A DNA stretch of 64,000 nt, from contig JASBTM010000001.1 in NCBI GenBank assembly GCA_030148425.1, positions 62,001 to 126,000 of the forward strand, given 5' to 3'. Positions 24,203-33,064 of the stretch are shown in pieces (positions within the stretch are counted from its first letter, which is position 1; the number at the start of each line of letters is the position of its first letter). The position numbers and the translations under genes are program-made. Origin of the DNA: Hyphomicrobium sp. Its GTDB lineage: Bacteria > Pseudomonadota > Alphaproteobacteria > Rhizobiales > Hyphomicrobiaceae. Below the pieces are notes generated by a model. That model was not told where the DNA came from and did not search any database. It worked only from the letters and a program-made list of their open reading frames with translations.

Positions 24203-26555
24203 TTAGGTTCGCTCCGAAATCCGCATTGGCGGCGCGTTGTGAAAATTTGTGAGTTTTCATAATCGCGCCGAGCGTCGCGGCGATAAGCTCAGGATCGGCA
24301 GGTTTCGTTAGCCACGGAAGCCCCGACTTTGCAAGGACCGCCAGAGTCGCGGAGTCGGTGCCCCCGGACAGGAGAATGCAAGGAATATCACTTTCCGATT
24401 TTGCCGCTATCCGCTTTATGAATTCAAGGCCCGTTTCAGACCCGCGCAGGTCGAAATCCAGGACCGCGGCGTCGATCACGAGTCCTTTGTCGAAGGCTGC
24501 TCCCGCCTCGACGGAGTTCTGATAACCGAAAGCGACGTTGCCGCGATCCTCCAAGTCTTGCGTTAGGGCGGAGACGATCAGCGGGTCGTCGTCGAGTATT
24601 AGGATTCGCATGCCGCGGACGCCGGTTTCGAGCGGTTTCGGCAGCGCTGGCCGGAGCATCTGCGAGACGAACGCGCTTTCGGGAAGCACGATCGTGAAGC
24701 GCGATCCAAACCCCGGCCGAGACGATACGACGATTTGCATGTCGAGCAGTTCGGCATAGCGGCGTGCGATCGAGAGGCCGAGACCGAGCCCGTCGTTGAC
24801 GCCATACGCGCGCTGATCGGCGCGAGAGAATTCTTCGAAGATCTGCTCGCGTCTGTCGGAAGAGAGGCCCGGTCCGGTATCGTAAACGTCGATGACGCGC
24901 TGGCCGCAACGGGTGCGCGCCGCGAGAATGACGCCGCCGTGTTTCGTAAATTTCAACGCGTTCGAGACGAGATTGCGAATGATCGTCTCAAGAAGCGCGG
25001 CATCCGTCACGATAAACCAGTCGCGCTTGTAGTTCAGAAATTTCAGGCCGTTCTGTTCCGCTTCGACGCGCGATCCGACGGATATGCGCTCGATGATCTC
25101 GGAGATCGAAACCGGTATCTTCGTCGGCTCGATGAGCTTTGCATCGAGACGAGAGACATTCAGAAGCGCATCGAACATGCCCTTCAGACCGCGCAGACCC
25201 TCCTCCATTTGCGCGACCAGCGTCGTCGCCTCATTGCCGTTGACGCGGCGAGACAGCGCGCGGGCGAACAAAGTCAACGCGTGGAGGGGTTGGCGCAGGT
25301 CATGGCTGGCGGCGGCAAGAAAGCGGGACTTGGCTTCGGTTGCGCTTTCGGCGGCAGCTTTCGCGCGCTCGAGGCCGACGTTTTGTTCGGCGAGACGCTG
25401 GGTGCGCTCGCGAACCTGACTTTCGAGAGATTGGTTGGCCGATGCGAGCGAGGCGCGCTGCGCGTCGAGCTCTTTCACGAGGGAACGCAGCGATTGCGAG
25501 AGGACACGCGCTTCCTGGTAGCCGCTGACCTGGGGAAATTCGAGTTTTTGGCCACGTCGCAAGCGCTCGGCAACGTCGGCGAGCTGTAGCAAGGGCTGGG
25601 AGAGCTTGCCTGCGAGTATCCATGCAAGGAGAGCCGCGAGCGCCGCGAAGATCATGCCGGAGATCAATATGTTGTTCTGTAGGCTGCGGACCGGCGCAAA
25701 CGCCTGGCGTTGGTTCTCGCGCACGAGCACGATCCAATTCAGGCCGGAATAAGAGCGATAGCCGTCGCTCTTGGAAAATCCGGTGACGTAGGCTTTTCCA
25801 TCTGGCCAATGCTCGACGGCGAAACCGGCATTGCCCGGCCGGGCAGCACGCGTGCTCGGAAGATCTAGCGTTTTGCCGGTAATGTCATCGGGACCGAACA
25901 GCACTTGCCGTTCTTCGTTCAGGACGATGACGTCCGCCGGAATTGCGTCCTTCATGCTGCCAAGCAGGGTGTCGCGGACTTCTTCGGCCCAATCCGAACT
26001 TAGCGTCGCGCCCAATACGCCCATGATCTCCTTGCCGTCGGAGACGGGCACGGCGAGATCTATGAAATCCGAAGCTCCATTGTTTCCTTGCGGGACGCGG
26101 GGAACGCTTTTCGTGTTCGGCAGTCTGACATCGCCGACGTAGGGATCCTTGAGGCCTTTCTTAAACCAGGCTTCGGCTTTGACGTTGCGGCCTTCGTATT
26201 CGCCGCCGGTGGCGTTCAAGATGTTGCCGTTCTTATCGGCAAATCCGATCCAGGAATAATCGGAATAGGCACTCTGAAATCTTTCGAGCGAGGTGCGCAG
26301 CGATTCCGGCGAATCCGCCTTCTGCAGTATTCTGCCGAGTGCAGCCATATTGTCGAGTGACTGCAGCCGCTCGAACATTGCGCGATCAAGCTTGTCTTGC
26401 ATTTCATCGGCAAGAAGCGCGAGAGACTGCCCGATCTCTTGCTCCAAGCGGCTCACGGCGTCGTGTCCGATGACGTAGGAAACAGCAATGGTAAGCAGGA
26501 GCGAGACGACCGAAATCGCCGCTGCTATCAGGACCTTTAACGAAATTCGACGCAT
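24192..26555 (-). CDS. hybrid sensor histidine kinase with periplasmic dCache domain
   Basis: 787 residues. TM1 about 7-29, an extracytoplasmic double-Cache sensor domain about 35-285, TM2 about 297-316, HAMP to about 365, coiled coil 365-405. HisKA has SRFLAAASHDLRQPLHAL with phospho-His418; HATPase_c has NALKFTKHG, DTGPGLS and GLGLSIARR. The C-terminal receiver (650-766) has ILDDDP, an AVLDFDLRG acceptor (D700) and WLTKPAD. The HDLRQPLHAL motif is typical of an alphaproteobacterial hybrid-kinase group. It senses an unknown periplasmic small molecule and signals through the coupled LuxR-type regulator. Confidence 0.92.
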   Translation of the reverse strand: MRRISLKVLIAAAISVVSLLLTIAVSYVIGHDAVSRLEQEIGQSLALLADEMQDKLDRAMFERLQSLDNMAALGRILQKADSPESLRTSLERFQSAYSDYSWIGFADKNGNILNATGGEYEGRNVKAEAWFKKGLKDPYVGDVRLPNTKSVPRVPQGNNGASDFIDLAVPVSDGKEIMGVLGATLSSDWAEEVRDTLLGSMKDAIPADVIVLNEERQVLFGPDDITGKTLDLPSTRAARPGNAGFAVEHWPDGKAYVTGFSKSDGYRSYSGLNWIVLVRENQRQAFAPVRSLQNNILISGMIFAALAALLAWILAGKLSQPLLQLADVAERLRRGQKLEFPQVSGYQEARVLSQSLRSLVKELDAQRASLASANQSLESQVRERTQRLAEQNVGLERAKAAAESATEAKSRFLAAASHDLRQPLHALTLFARALSRRVNGNEATTLVAQMEEGLRGLKGMFDALLNVSRLDAKLIEPTKIPVSISEIIERISVGSRVEAEQNGLKFLNYKRDWFIVTDAALLETIIRNLVSNALKFTKHGGVILAARTRCGQRVIDVYDTGPGLSSDRREQIFEEFSRADQRAYGVNDGLGLGLSIARRYAELLDMQIVVSSRPGFGSRFTIVLPESAFVSQMLRPALPKPLETGVRGMRILILDDDPLIVSALTQDLEDRGNVAFGYQNSVEAGAAFDKGLVIDAAVLDFDLRGSETGLEFIKRIAAKSESDIPCILLSGGTDSATLAVLAKSGLPWLTKPADPELIAATLGAIMKTHKFSQRAANADFGANLNAG

Positions 26556-27080
26556 TCGGGTCGCGCTTTTTGACGTTGACCGAAGGCACCCTCAAGCCGA
26601 AAGACGGCAGATATCAAGGCCGGAATTCTTAAAGTCCTGTCAGGGACGCCATAACGCAGCTGAGCGGCGGATTAGGCCAAGTGGTTGCCATAGGCCGTTC
26701 GACCTATAGGACTGCTATTGACTTAGGTCGGCGGGCTGAGTGGTTTCGCCAATTCAAGAAGCGCAATCATGGGGGTGCCGGCGGATCCAAAGCCCTATCG
26801 GCATGGTCTCTCACGTTAGGCGGGTCCGCTCTGTAAGGAAGCGCGCGTCGTCCCTCACCCCACCAAAAAGCGCCGCTTTCATTGTCGGGGCCCGGCTTAC
26901 CCCCCCAAGCCGGGCCCCCTTCTGTCTTTCCAAGGTCAAGAAATTGTTCGCACAATCCGGTGTGCAGCCCTGCCGTGCATCCGCGCGTCTGGGATGGCAA
27001 GCCGGTGGCTTTATGATCCGTGGCCATGAGCGGACGCAGTGTTCGTTCTAGCTTCGCACGACATCCTGGGGAGACTTCGT
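26556..27080. other. intergenic stretch with a long GC-rich hairpin
   Basis: About 525 bases without a convincing gene. It holds the histidine kinase promoter side and a 12-bp hairpin at 26887-26918. I searched by eye for tRNA features (T-loop GTTCGA and acceptor pairing) and found none. Confidence 0.45.
26887..26918. repeat. 12-bp inverted repeat
   Basis: GGGGCCCGGCTT / AAGCCGGGCCCC around an 8-base, nearly all-C loop. The plus strand continues CCTTCTGTCTTTCC, moderately T-rich. It could end an unannotated short plus-strand transcript. Confidence 0.45.
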
Positions 27081-27569
27081 TTGGAACGCCGCTCATTCCT
27101 TCTGTCCTCGGCCATGGCTTTGGCCGCAGGCGGAGTTCAAGCTTCGCCGATCGATCCGAAACAAACGTTCGTCCTGCAGCACGGCGACATCAAATTCGAG
27201 CCATGGACCGGCCTGCCGCCGGGCAGCGGCGAGATGGCGAAACTCTACGGCGATTTCAACGCGCCTGGGCCTTATCTCGTCATCATGAAGTGGAATCCGG
27301 GCTGGTTCAGCGCCCCCCACAGCTATGCGACCGATCGCATCCAGATGGTTCTGTCGGGGACGTGGTGGGTGAACAGCGGGGCGGATTTCGCGCCTCAAGA
27401 TTGCGTGCAGGTTCCGGCAGGCGGCTTCGTCAAGAGGACGGCCAGAACTATGCATTACGACGGAGTGCCTGCCGGCATCAAAGAGCCCGTCGTCGTCGCG
27501 GTCTTTGGCATCGGGCCGGTCGACATCGAGCTTGCCGATCCGTCAAAGCCGAATTGGCGTCAAGTCTAG
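27081..27569 (+). CDS. exported cupin-domain protein
   Basis: 162 residues from a TTG start that has GGGGAGA six bases upstream; a GTG at 27039 has no such site. The N-terminus LERRSFLLSSAMALAAGG reads as a signal peptide, perhaps Tat-like (RRSFL). The mature part is a single cupin barrel: PGWFSAPHSYATDRIQMVLSG, VPAGGFVKRTARTMHYDG. The H-x(n)-D...H residues may bind a metal. The family resembles DUF4437-type cupins; reaction unknown. A hairpin follows the stop. Confidence 0.65.
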   Translation: MERRSFLLSSAMALAAGGVQASPIDPKQTFVLQHGDIKFEPWTGLPPGSGEMAKLYGDFNAPGPYLVIMKWNPGWFSAPHSYATDRIQMVLSGTWWVNSGADFAPQDCVQVPAGGFVKRTARTMHYDGVPAGIKEPVVVAVFGIGPVDIELADPSKPNWRQV

Positions 27570-27579
27570 CGCACAGTTT

Positions 27580-27613
27580 CAAAGGGCGGCGGACTTCGCC
27601 GCCAGTCCCTTTG
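27580..27613 (+). terminator. terminator-like hairpin between convergent genes
   Basis: Outer stem CAAAGGG / CCCTTTG encloses an inner GGCGG / CCGCC stem. A T6 tract lies about 8 bases beyond on the plus strand. It probably ends the cupin transcript. Confidence 0.6.
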
Positions 27614-27624
27614 GCACGCTTTTT

Positions 27625-27837
27625 TCAGGCGTCCTGGGCGAGAAGCTTTTGAACCGGGATGTTGTGGTCGCTCATCAAGGCGCGCCAGTCCGCGACATGC
27701 TTTTCGAGCGTTGCAATAACCGCTTCCGTGATTTCGTCGTCAGAAGCAGGACCGTTGAACACGCGTGCGACGCCACCTCTCCAGAACGCCAACTGACCCT
27801 CGAGGGTCGATAATTCACGATTGGCCCATTCGATCAT
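27625..27837 (-). CDS. small helical protein, 70 residues
   Basis: MIEWANRELSTLEGQLAFW starts the protein, with GGGGAGAC upstream. It is predicted all alpha-helical with a central acidic stretch (GPASDDEITEAVIATLEKH) and no signal peptide or cysteines. The upstream in-frame extension to 27936 lacks protein character, so the start at 27837 is preferred. Family not recognised. It lies downstream of oxyR on the same strand. Confidence 0.6.
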   Translation of the reverse strand: MIEWANRELSTLEGQLAFWRGGVARVFNGPASDDEITEAVIATLEKHVADWRALMSDHNIPVQKLLAQDA

Positions 27838-27981
27838 CGACACGTCTCCCCAGACTGAGTTGCCGAGAGCAACACTAAGACGAGTCCCAGAGGACAGGAA
27901 TCGGGTGCAGGCGGTCGAGACGCTAAAGCTGTGCAAGTGTTGCCGGGAAGCACAGAGATGCTTGCCGACGGGCTGCGCCCA

Positions 27982-28908
27982 TCAGGATGCGAGCTTCCGC
28001 TGTGAAGGACGGCGCAGAACCTCCTCGACGCAGGCTCGAAAGAACTCTGCCAGGCTCAGAAACAGCGGCTCACGCGCCGAGCTTTTGCGCCAGCACATGG
28101 CGATCTGGCGGCTTGGCTCGGAATCGCTGAAGCTTATGAGGTGTACGCCGCTTGCCTGCGCGCCCTGATTGAGGGTCGCAAGCTCCGGAAGCAACGTTAT
28201 TCCAACCTCGGCGCTCACCATCTGCCGCAGCGTCTCGAGGCTTGTCGCACGGAAGGACGAGCGCTCGTTGGCGCCGGAAAAGCCACAGACTTCGAGCGCT
28301 TGATCGCGAAGGCAATGGCCGTCTTCGAGCAGCATCAGGTCATGGTCGACAAGTTCGCCGATGCCTATCGACGTTCGCCGTGCAAAGGGGTGACTCTCCG
28401 GCACCGCTAGGAGAAAGCGTTCCTCAAACAGAAATTCGGTACGCAGCTGACTGTCGTTGACGGGGAGTGCCAGGATGGCGGCGTCGATTTCGCCGTCGCG
28501 GAGACGCGAGAGCAAGCTCGTGCTTTTTTCCTCGATCAGCAGCAGTTCGAGATTGGGGAAACGCTTGCGGGCGGGCGAGACGACGTGCGGAAGAAGGTAG
28601 GGGCCGAGGGTCGGGAAGATCCCTAGGCGGATCGTGCCGGCCTCCGGGTTCTGATTCTGCTGAACGCTATCCTTCAGCTCCTGGATCTCGTGCAGAATGC
28701 GCCGCGCCCGGGATGCGGCTTCGTGGCCGTAGGACGTCAGGATGACGCCGCGCGAATCCCGTTCGACGAGAGCGACGCCGAGTTCGTCCTCAAGTTTCTT
28801 GATTTGCGCAGAGAGCGTCGGCTGGCTGACCTGACACGCCTCGGCGGCGCGGCCGAAATGGCGGTACTTCGCGAGCGCAACCAGATACTCGAGCTCGCGA
28901 AGTGTCAT
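27982..28908 (-). CDS. oxyR: hydrogen-peroxide-sensing LysR regulator OxyR
   Basis: 308 residues. N-terminal LysR helix-turn-helix (FGRAAEACQVSQPTLSAQI), then the effector domain with GHCLRDQALEVCGF. That motif carries the two redox cysteines of OxyR (C199/C208 in E. coli) with the family's GHCLRDQA context. H2O2 forms the disulfide and activates ahp and related genes. It lies 24 bases downstream of ahpF on the same strand, and an OxyR-type site precedes ahpC, so autoregulation through the ahp promoter is likely. Confidence 0.93.
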   Translation of the reverse strand: MTLRELEYLVALAKYRHFGRAAEACQVSQPTLSAQIKKLEDELGVALVERDSRGVILTSYGHEAASRARRILHEIQELKDSVQQNQNPEAGTIRLGIFPTLGPYLLPHVVSPARKRFPNLELLLIEEKSTSLLSRLRDGEIDAAILALPVNDSQLRTEFLFEERFLLAVPESHPFARRTSIGIGELVDHDLMLLEDGHCLRDQALEVCGFSGANERSSFRATSLETLRQMVSAEVGITLLPELATLNQGAQASGVHLISFSDSEPSRQIAMCWRKSSAREPLFLSLAEFFRACVEEVLRRPSQRKLAS

Positions 28909-28932
28909 ACTCAGTTCTGGGCCTCGGTCAGC

Positions 28933-30513
28933 TTAGGCGGCTTTGACCTCTTTTTCGTCTGGGGCCGAGATGCGGATAAGGTGGTCAAAGGCCGCAAGCG
29001 ACGCTTTCGCGCCCTCGCCGAGGGCGATGACGATCTGCTTATACGGTGCGGTTGTGCAGTCGCCTGCCGCGAAGACGCCCGGCATCGAGGTGCGGCCGTG
29101 GGAATCGACGACGATTTCGCCGTGCGGCGTCAGCTCGAGCGTTCCCTTCAGCCATTCGGTGTTGGGCAGCAGGCCGATCTGCACGAAGATGCCGTCCACG
29201 GGAAGCACGCGCTTCTCGGACGTCGTGCGGCTTTCGTAAGCGACGCCCACGACCTTCTGGCCGTCGCCTTCGACTTCGGTGGTTTTGACGCCGGTTAGGA
29301 TATCGACGTTCGGAAGGCTGCGGAGTTTACGCTGCAGAACCTCGTCGGCGCGGAGCTTGAAGTCGAGTTCGATCAAGGTGACGTGAGCCACAATACCCGC
29401 GAGGTCGATAGCGGCTTCGACGCCGGAATTGCCGCCTCCGACCACCGCGACACGCTTGCCCTTGAACAGCGGACCGTCGCAGTGAGGGCAATACGTGACG
29501 CCCTTGTTGCGATAGTCCTGCTCGCCCGGAACGCCGAGCTGACGCCAGCGGGCGCCCGTCGAGAGGATGATGGATTTCGACTTGAGAGATGCGCCGCCTG
29601 CGAGTTCGACCTGGAGATAATCGCCCTTGCGGACGAGCTTCTCGGCGCGCTGAAGGTTCATGATCTCGACGCCATATTCCTTGACGTGCTCTTCAAGTGC
29701 TGCGGCGAGAGCCGGACCTTCCGTATGACGGATCGAAATGAAGTTTTCGATTGCCGCCGTGTCGAGAACCTGGCCGCCGAAGCGTTCGGTCGCAATGCCG
29801 GTGCGGATGCCTTTGCGCGCGGCATAGATTGCGGCCGCAGCACCTGCCGGACCGCCGCCGACAACGAGGACGTCGAATGGCTCTTGGGCTTTTATCTTCT
29901 CGGCTGTGCGTGCAGCCGCGCCGATGTCTATCTTGGCGAGGATCTGCTCGACGTCCATCCGGCCCTGGCCGAAGACTTCGCCGTTCATATAGATCGTTGG
30001 CACCGACATGATCTGACGGGCTTCGACTTCCTTCGGGAAAACGCCGCCATCGATGGCGACGTGCTTGATCCGCGGGTTGAGCACGGCCATCAGGTTCAGA
30101 GCCTGCACGACGTCCGGGCAGTTCTGGCAGGACAGCGAGAAATACGTCTCGAAGCTGAAGTCGCCGTCGAGATCGCGGATCTGGTCGATGATGGCCTGCT
30201 CGACGCGTGGCGGATGACCGCCAACTTGCAGAAGAGCCAAGACAAGAGACGTGAATTCATGGCCGAGCGGAATGCCGGCGAAGCGGAGGGAGATATCCTC
30301 GCCGGGAGTCGTCAGGGCGAAGGAGGGGGCGCGTTCCGTCGAGTCCCGCTCTTCGACGAGCGTGATCTTGTCGGAGAGGTTGGCGACGTCGGTCAGCAGG
30401 TTCACCATCTCGACGGACTTCGCGCTCGAGTCGATCGCTGCACGAATCTCGATCGGGCGAACGACCTTTTCGAGATACGCTTTGAGCTGGGATTTGAGTG
30501 CGTCGTCGAGCAT
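28933..30513 (-). CDS. ahpF: alkyl hydroperoxide reductase subunit F
   Basis: 526 residues from [20 protein letters not shown], close to E. coli AhpF (521). The N-terminal double thioredoxin-like domain has CQNC ([10 protein letters not shown]). The FAD domain opens [19 protein letters not shown]; the redox CPHC pair lies in [19 protein letters not shown](P)-binding [20 protein letters not shown]-terminal [15 protein letters not shown]. It reduces AhpC with NADH. The frame is open further upstream but that part is a shadow of ahpC. Confidence 0.95.
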   Translation of the reverse strand: MLDDALKSQLKAYLEKVVRPIEIRAAIDSSAKSVEMVNLLTDVANLSDKITLVEERDSTERAPSFALTTPGEDISLRFAGIPLGHEFTSLVLALLQVGGHPPRVEQAIIDQIRDLDGDFSFETYFSLSCQNCPDVVQALNLMAVLNPRIKHVAIDGGVFPKEVEARQIMSVPTIYMNGEVFGQGRMDVEQILAKIDIGAAARTAEKIKAQEPFDVLVVGGGPAGAAAAIYAARKGIRTGIATERFGGQVLDTAAIENFISIRHTEGPALAAALEEHVKEYGVEIMNLQRAEKLVRKGDYLQVELAGGASLKSKSIILSTGARWRQLGVPGEQDYRNKGVTYCPHCDGPLFKGKRVAVVGGGNSGVEAAIDLAGIVAHVTLIELDFKLRADEVLQRKLRSLPNVDILTGVKTTEVEGDGQKVVGVAYESRTTSEKRVLPVDGIFVQIGLLPNTEWLKGTLELTPHGEIVVDSHGRTSMPGVFAAGDCTTAPYKQIVIALGEGAKASLAAFDHLIRISAPDEKEVKAA

Positions 30514-30551
30514 GGGAATGTCCTGTTCGAGGTCCGTTGGATTGGGCGTGA

Positions 30552-30579
30552 ATGGCCTCCCCGCTTGTGGGGAGGCCAT
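30552..30579 (-). terminator. hairpin between ahpC and ahpF
   Basis: ATGGCCTCCCC / GGGGAGGCCAT, 11-bp perfect stem, 6-base loop. No T-run follows on the minus strand, so it more likely stabilises the ahpC mRNA or attenuates read-through into ahpF than stops transcription fully. Confidence 0.6.
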
Positions 30580-30590
30580 GAAAAGACGGG

Positions 30591-31154
30591 TTAGATCTTG
30601 CCGACGAGCTGGAGCGAGGGAGCGAGCGTCTTCTGTCCCTCTTCCCACTTCGCCGGGCAAACCTCGCCCGGATGCGCGGCGACGTATTGCGCTGCCTTGA
30701 CCTTGCGGAGAAGGTCGGCGGCGTTGCGGCCGATGCCTTCGGCCGTCACTTCCATCGCCTGGATGACGCCGGCCGGATCGACAACGAAGGTGCCGCGGTC
30801 GGCGAGGCCTTCGCCTTCGCGCATGACTTCGAAGTTGCGCGTGATCGTGCCCGTCGGGTCGCCGATCATCGCGTACTTGATCTTGCCGATCGTCTCGGAG
30901 CTGTCGTGCCACGCCTTGTGCGTGAAGTGGGTGTCGGTCGAGACCGAGAAGACCTCGACGCCAAGCTTCTGCAACTCGGCGTGGTGGTCGGCGAGGTCTC
31001 CGAGCTCGGTCGGGCACACGAAGGTGAAGTCGGCCGGATAGAAGAAGAAGATGGCCCACTTGCCTTTGATGTCGGCTTCGGAGACTTCGACGAATTTGCC
31101 CTGCTTGAACGCCTGCGCTTTGAACGGCTTAATCGCGGTATTGATGAGAGACAT
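30591..31154 (-). CDS. ahpC: alkyl hydroperoxide reductase subunit C (peroxiredoxin)
   Basis: 187 residues, the exact usual length. Starts [16 protein letters not shown]. Peroxidatic Cys47 is in [15 protein letters not shown] and resolving Cys166 in [10 protein letters not shown]. The typical 2-Cys AhpC1 reduces H2O2 and organic peroxides with AhpF. It is first in ahpC-ahpF-oxyR, with an OxyR site about 100 bases upstream of its ATG. Confidence 0.97.
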   Translation of the reverse strand: MSLINTAIKPFKAQAFKQGKFVEVSEADIKGKWAIFFFYPADFTFVCPTELGDLADHHAELQKLGVEVFSVSTDTHFTHKAWHDSSETIGKIKYAMIGDPTGTITRNFEVMREGEGLADRGTFVVDPAGVIQAMEVTAEGIGRNAADLLRKVKAAQYVAAHPGEVCPAKWEEGQKTLAPSLQLVGKI

Positions 31155-31474
31155 TTGTGGTCCTGGTCGAGGTTGCAGCGAAGAAAGAAGTTTCGCATCG
31201 CAATATAGCGTTCTCGCCTCGATAGAAAATTTGGATAAATGTCGCAACTTCAATAGGTTCAGCCTATCGCCGTGATAGGGCTGACGGGACGCAGAATTGG
31301 CGCTCGAAGTTGGACTTTTTGCCGCGCAATATATCAGCAGCTGGGGGCTGTGATCCGGACTTTTCACAAGCGCGGTCGATCCAAACGATCAGAGAGATCT
31401 GTTGGACGGACGCCATAGATCTCCGTTTGATGGCGAAGCATTTTTCGTTCGATTTTTCTCGTGGGAGATCGCCA
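31155..31474. other. divergent ahpC / sulfite dehydrogenase promoter region
   Basis: 320 bases without a gene. Contains the OxyR-type site (31253-31278) and presumably both divergent promoters. No other structure recognised. Confidence 0.6.
31253..31278. promoter_or_regulatory. OxyR-type operator
   Basis: ATAG-N7-CTAT-N7-ATAG, three consecutive exact elements of the OxyR tetramer consensus ATAGN7CTATN7ATAGN7CTAT; the fourth (expected at 31286-31289) is GGGA. It is about 99 bases before the ahpC ATG, in the position expected of an activator site. Confidence 0.75.
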
Positions 31475-32713
31475 ATGAACCCATTCAATTTTGAGAAGTG
31501 CGGTCTGACGCGCAGGACGCTGCTCGGAGGCGCTGCGCTCGGCGGCGCTACGATCCTGTCGGCTCCCGCGTGGGCGGGGATGGTCGACCTCCCGCTTTAT
31601 GGCGGTGGAGGTGAGCGCGAGACCACGACGTCTTTTCCGCAGAAGGGAGAGATGATCCTGCAGCGGACGCGACCGCCGCTGTTGGAGACGCCGTGGGAAA
31701 CGTTCGACAAGGGCGTCTTCACACCGAATGATCAGTTCTATGTGCGATGGCATTGGGCGGGAATTCCCGACAGCGTCAACGTGGATACGTTCCGGCTCAA
31801 GGTGCACGGCAACGTCCAGCAGGAGCTATCGCTCTCGCTTTCTGAACTCATCCAAAAGCTACCGAAAATTGAACTCGCGGCGGTCAACCAGTGCTCGGGG
31901 AATTCACGCGGCTTTTTCAATCCCCGCGTGCCGGGCGCCCAATGGGCGAACGGCGCAATGGGCAATGCGAAGTGGACCGGTGTTCGGCTGAGAGATTTGC
32001 TGGACAGCGCGGGCGTGAAGGCTGGCAGCGTGCAAGTGCGCTTCGCAGGACTTGAGAAGCCCGTTATCGACGGCGGTCCTCACTTCATGAAGTCGCTCTC
32101 GATTGATCATGCACGGGATGATGATGTGATCGTCGCCTACGCCATGAACGGGGAAGCTCTGCCATTCCTGAACGGTTTTCCGCTGCGGCTTATCGTGCCC
32201 GGCTGGTACGCGACATACTGGGTAAAGATGCTCGCGGATATCGAAGTTCTCGATAAGCCCGACGATAACTTCTGGACGAAGAAAGCTTACCTCATTCCCG
32301 ATACGCCCGGCGCAAATATCAAACCGGGTGAGAAGGACGTGAAGATGGTCCCGATCAATCGCATGGTGCCGCGATCGTTCTTCACCAATCTCGTTTCCGG
32401 CGCCCACATCAAGGCGTCGGCGTCCAATGAGGTTCGCGGTATCGCATTCGGCGGAGACTGTGGCGTTGCGAAAGTTGAGACATCCATCGACGGCGGCGGC
32501 AACTGGCAGGTCGCTCAACTCGGTCCCGACGAAGGCAAGTTCGGTTTTCGGCGATGGAGCACCGCAATTACTCCGTCAAAGGTCGGTGATGGAGTGAGCG
32601 TCAAGGTTCGTTGCACCAACACAAATGGTGAGGTGCAGTCCGATACGCCAAACTGGAATCCGTCCGGCTTCATGCGCAATGTCATCGAAGTCATTGATCT
32701 CGTCGCGGCGTGA
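31475..32713 (+). CDS. sulfite:cytochrome c oxidoreductase, molybdopterin subunit (SorA-like)
   Basis: 412 residues from ATG with GGGAGA upstream. The N-terminus has a Tat signal (LTRRTLLGGAALGGATI). The sulfite oxidase Mo domain has the Mo-ligand Cys140 (VNQCSGNSRGFFNP) and Mo-pterin contacts in PGWYATYWVKML; the C-terminal dimerisation domain is at about 280-410. It oxidises sulfite to sulfate in the periplasm and passes electrons to the cytochrome encoded next. The Tat signal and the downstream cytochrome favour SorAB over YedY, but substrate is inferred. Confidence 0.85.
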   Translation: MNPFNFEKCGLTRRTLLGGAALGGATILSAPAWAGMVDLPLYGGGGERETTTSFPQKGEMILQRTRPPLLETPWETFDKGVFTPNDQFYVRWHWAGIPDSVNVDTFRLKVHGNVQQELSLSLSELIQKLPKIELAAVNQCSGNSRGFFNPRVPGAQWANGAMGNAKWTGVRLRDLLDSAGVKAGSVQVRFAGLEKPVIDGGPHFMKSLSIDHARDDDVIVAYAMNGEALPFLNGFPLRLIVPGWYATYWVKMLADIEVLDKPDDNFWTKKAYLIPDTPGANIKPGEKDVKMVPINRMVPRSFFTNLVSGAHIKASASNEVRGIAFGGDCGVAKVETSIDGGGNWQVAQLGPDEGKFGFRRWSTAITPSKVGDGVSVKVRCTNTNGEVQSDTPNWNPSGFMRNVIEVIDLVAA

Positions 32714-32724
32714 GGAGGACCGAC

Positions 32725-33057
32725 ATGCAACGCTTTGCGCAATCCCTCACCATTCTTTGTGCCGTTACGCTTCTGACGGGAACGGCAGATGCCAAAGACG
32801 CTTTCGACCTCAAATCAGAAAGTTTTGATCTACCGACTGGGGATCGGACATTCATCGGTGCCGGAGCGGATCCTGTGAACAATAACTGTCTCACCTGCCA
32901 CTCGGCGGAAATGGTGATGGTCCAGCCGAAGCTCTCAAAGGCAAACTGGGAAGGTATCGTGAAGAAGATGATCAACGTCTACAAGGCGCCAGTACCCGAT
33001 GAAGATGTCGGGCCGATCATCGAATATTTGAGCAATCATCCGACTGCCGGCCGATAA
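32725..33057 (+). CDS. periplasmic cytochrome c (SorB-like)
   Basis: 110 residues, ATG preceded by GAGGAGG. Signal peptide MQRFAQSLTILCAVTLLTGT, mature part with a single heme site NNCLTCHSAEMVMVQPKL (CxxCH; the Met in EMVMV is a possible distal ligand). It follows the Mo subunit by 11 bases, so it is its electron acceptor and passes electrons to the respiratory chain. Confidence 0.88.
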   Translation: MQRFAQSLTILCAVTLLTGTADAKDAFDLKSESFDLPTGDRTFIGAGADPVNNNCLTCHSAEMVMVQPKLSKANWEGIVKKMINVYKAPVPDEDVGPIIEYLSNHPTAGR

Positions 33058-33064
33058 CGTATCA

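Noticed and set aside
26556-27080. Possible tRNA or riboswitch in the 525-base gap
   Set aside because: No T-loop, no acceptor-stem pairing and no known riboswitch core could be recognised; only the hairpin remains.
30514-31059. In-frame N-terminal extension of AhpF
   Set aside because: It is an out-of-frame reading of ahpC; the AhpF start at 30513 gives the normal family length.
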